From: Thiohalomonas sp041685045
GTDB taxonomy: Bacteria; Pseudomonadota; Gammaproteobacteria; Thiohalomonadales; Thiohalomonadaceae
Assembly: GCA_041685045.1 (NCBI GenBank)
Contig: JAWLGP010000001.1
Span: forward strand, 444,109 to 508,108
Direction of reading: 5' to 3'
DNA: 64,000 nucleotides
The position numbers and the translations under genes were made by a program. Below the pieces are notes generated by a model, which saw nothing but the letters and a program-made list of their open reading frames with translations, was not told where the DNA came from and ran no database searches. Each line of letters opens with the position of its first letter. Position 1 is the stretch's first letter. Shown here piece after piece: positions 63,475 through 64,000 of the stretch.

Positions 63475-63954
63475 TTAACTCGGTGAGCCAACTGCTCGGA
63501 ATGGTTCTCTCACTAGTTTCGGAATGAGTTTTCCGTTTGGTAGAACGTTCATTAAAACGAACTGCCGAGATGTGTTTGGCCCAACGCTCACATGAAGAGG
63601 TAAGTCTTTTCCATAATAGTAAATCCGGTCGTATGGAAGATTGCTATGGATCCATAGCGCAACTTCGCTCATATCCTCGTCGCGCACAATGAAATCGACA
63701 GCCGCGCCGAGCCTTTGGCAGATGAAGTTGCCTCGGCGGTTTACCTCGCAAGAGGAGTGTTGGTCTAACTTGGGGTCATTCCGGCCAGGGACCTTGCGGG
63801 CTAACTCTGGGCCGCAGAAACCGTACGTTAGCTCTATTGCACCAAAGTACTCCACCACGGGATCAATGACTTCACGAGAGAGTTGGGCTAGAGCATTAAA
63901 TGTTGTAGATGGCGGTGAAAACCCGCTCATATTTGGCGAAGGATTGATTGTCAC
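63475..63954 (-). CDS. M15-peptidase-like (DD-peptidase/Hedgehog fold) protein
   Basis: The 159-residue protein contains YGFCGPELARKVPGRNDPKLDQHSSCEVNRRGNFICQRLGAAVDFIV and DRIYYYGKDLPLHVSVGPN. The H...GxAvDF...HVS pattern resembles the metal-binding triad of M15 D-Ala-D-Ala carboxypeptidase/Hedgehog domains, without a signal peptide. The start could be GTG 63954 or ATG 63930; an in-frame stop upstream shows the gene is complete. Such domains turn up as accessory parts of DNA-modification and defence loci, but the function here is unknown. Confidence 0.65.
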   Translation of the reverse strand: MTINPSPNMSGFSPPSTTFNALAQLSREVIDPVVEYFGAIELTYGFCGPELARKVPGRNDPKLDQHSSCEVNRRGNFICQRLGAAVDFIVRDEDMSEVALWIHSNLPYDRIYYYGKDLPLHVSVGPNTSRQFVLMNVLPNGKLIPKLVREPFRAVGSPS

Positions 63955-64000
63955 GCAAATCAGCCGCTAAGCCGCCAAGCGGCCAGTCGACAACTAACCA

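Overview
The window is GC-rich chromosomal DNA, most likely from a gammaproteobacterium. Evidence: the yidC-mnmE order, a MoxR/DUF58/TgpA cluster, YaeQ, YceH-type and YaiI proteins, and several intergenic repeat families of the kind common in Proteobacteria. The KorAB, fumarase, malate dehydrogenase and FrdAB/NuoF-like genes would suit a chemolithoautotroph or facultative anaerobe, possibly a sulfur oxidiser of the Chromatiales type; that placement is an inference. No rRNA, tRNA or CRISPR array was seen.

Layout. 0-16 kb is mostly housekeeping: the end of yidC, mnmE, a stand-alone CZB protein, the tgpA/DUF58/moxR operon (minus strand), a metallopeptidase lipoprotein, a NERD protein, a MASE3-PAS-PAS histidine kinase with a CBS protein, a TauE/SafE transporter, a retropepsin-like protein, an EgtB-like protein, yaeQ and yaiI. 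16.1-23.8 kb is a regulator plus a hyfBCEFGI-like membrane complex; its large subunit lacks the NiFe cysteines, so it is probably an Ehr-type ion pump and not a hydrogenase. 24-32.3 kb is accessory: a deacetylase-caspase-TPR fusion, an acetyltransferase, a decayed gene duplicate, a hemerythrin, an epimerase-SPW-VKOR-like fusion and a flavin reductase. 32.4-43.6 kb holds central carbon and redox genes (fumarase, mdh, korAB, FrdB-like, FrdA-like, NuoF-like), which could form an NADH-linked fumarate reductase and a reductive TCA branch. These genes are interrupted by inverted pairs of an ACAGGATTAACAGGAT repeat, one pair of which encloses a GxxExxY (PD-(D/E)XK-like) gene.

45.2-64 kb is a defence-like island. 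It holds a reversed vapCB pair, JetABC/MksFEB condensin genes with no JetD/MksG nuclease in view, hipBA, vapBC, and a tightly overlapping operon at 54.9-63.2 kb: a small ORF, DUF4007, a BrxC/PglY-like ATPase, a DndC-like PAPS-reductase-family PP-loop enzyme, a GIY-YIG-like protein and a DGQHR (DndB-like) protein. It resembles DNA phosphorothioation systems but lacks DndA, DndD and DndE here. It is the best candidate for an undescribed system. From about 59.4 kb the DNA is visibly richer in A+T than the rest, which fits horizontal transfer. An M15-peptidase-like gene on the other strand ends the window.

Assignments rest on motif recognition by eye; no database search was made.
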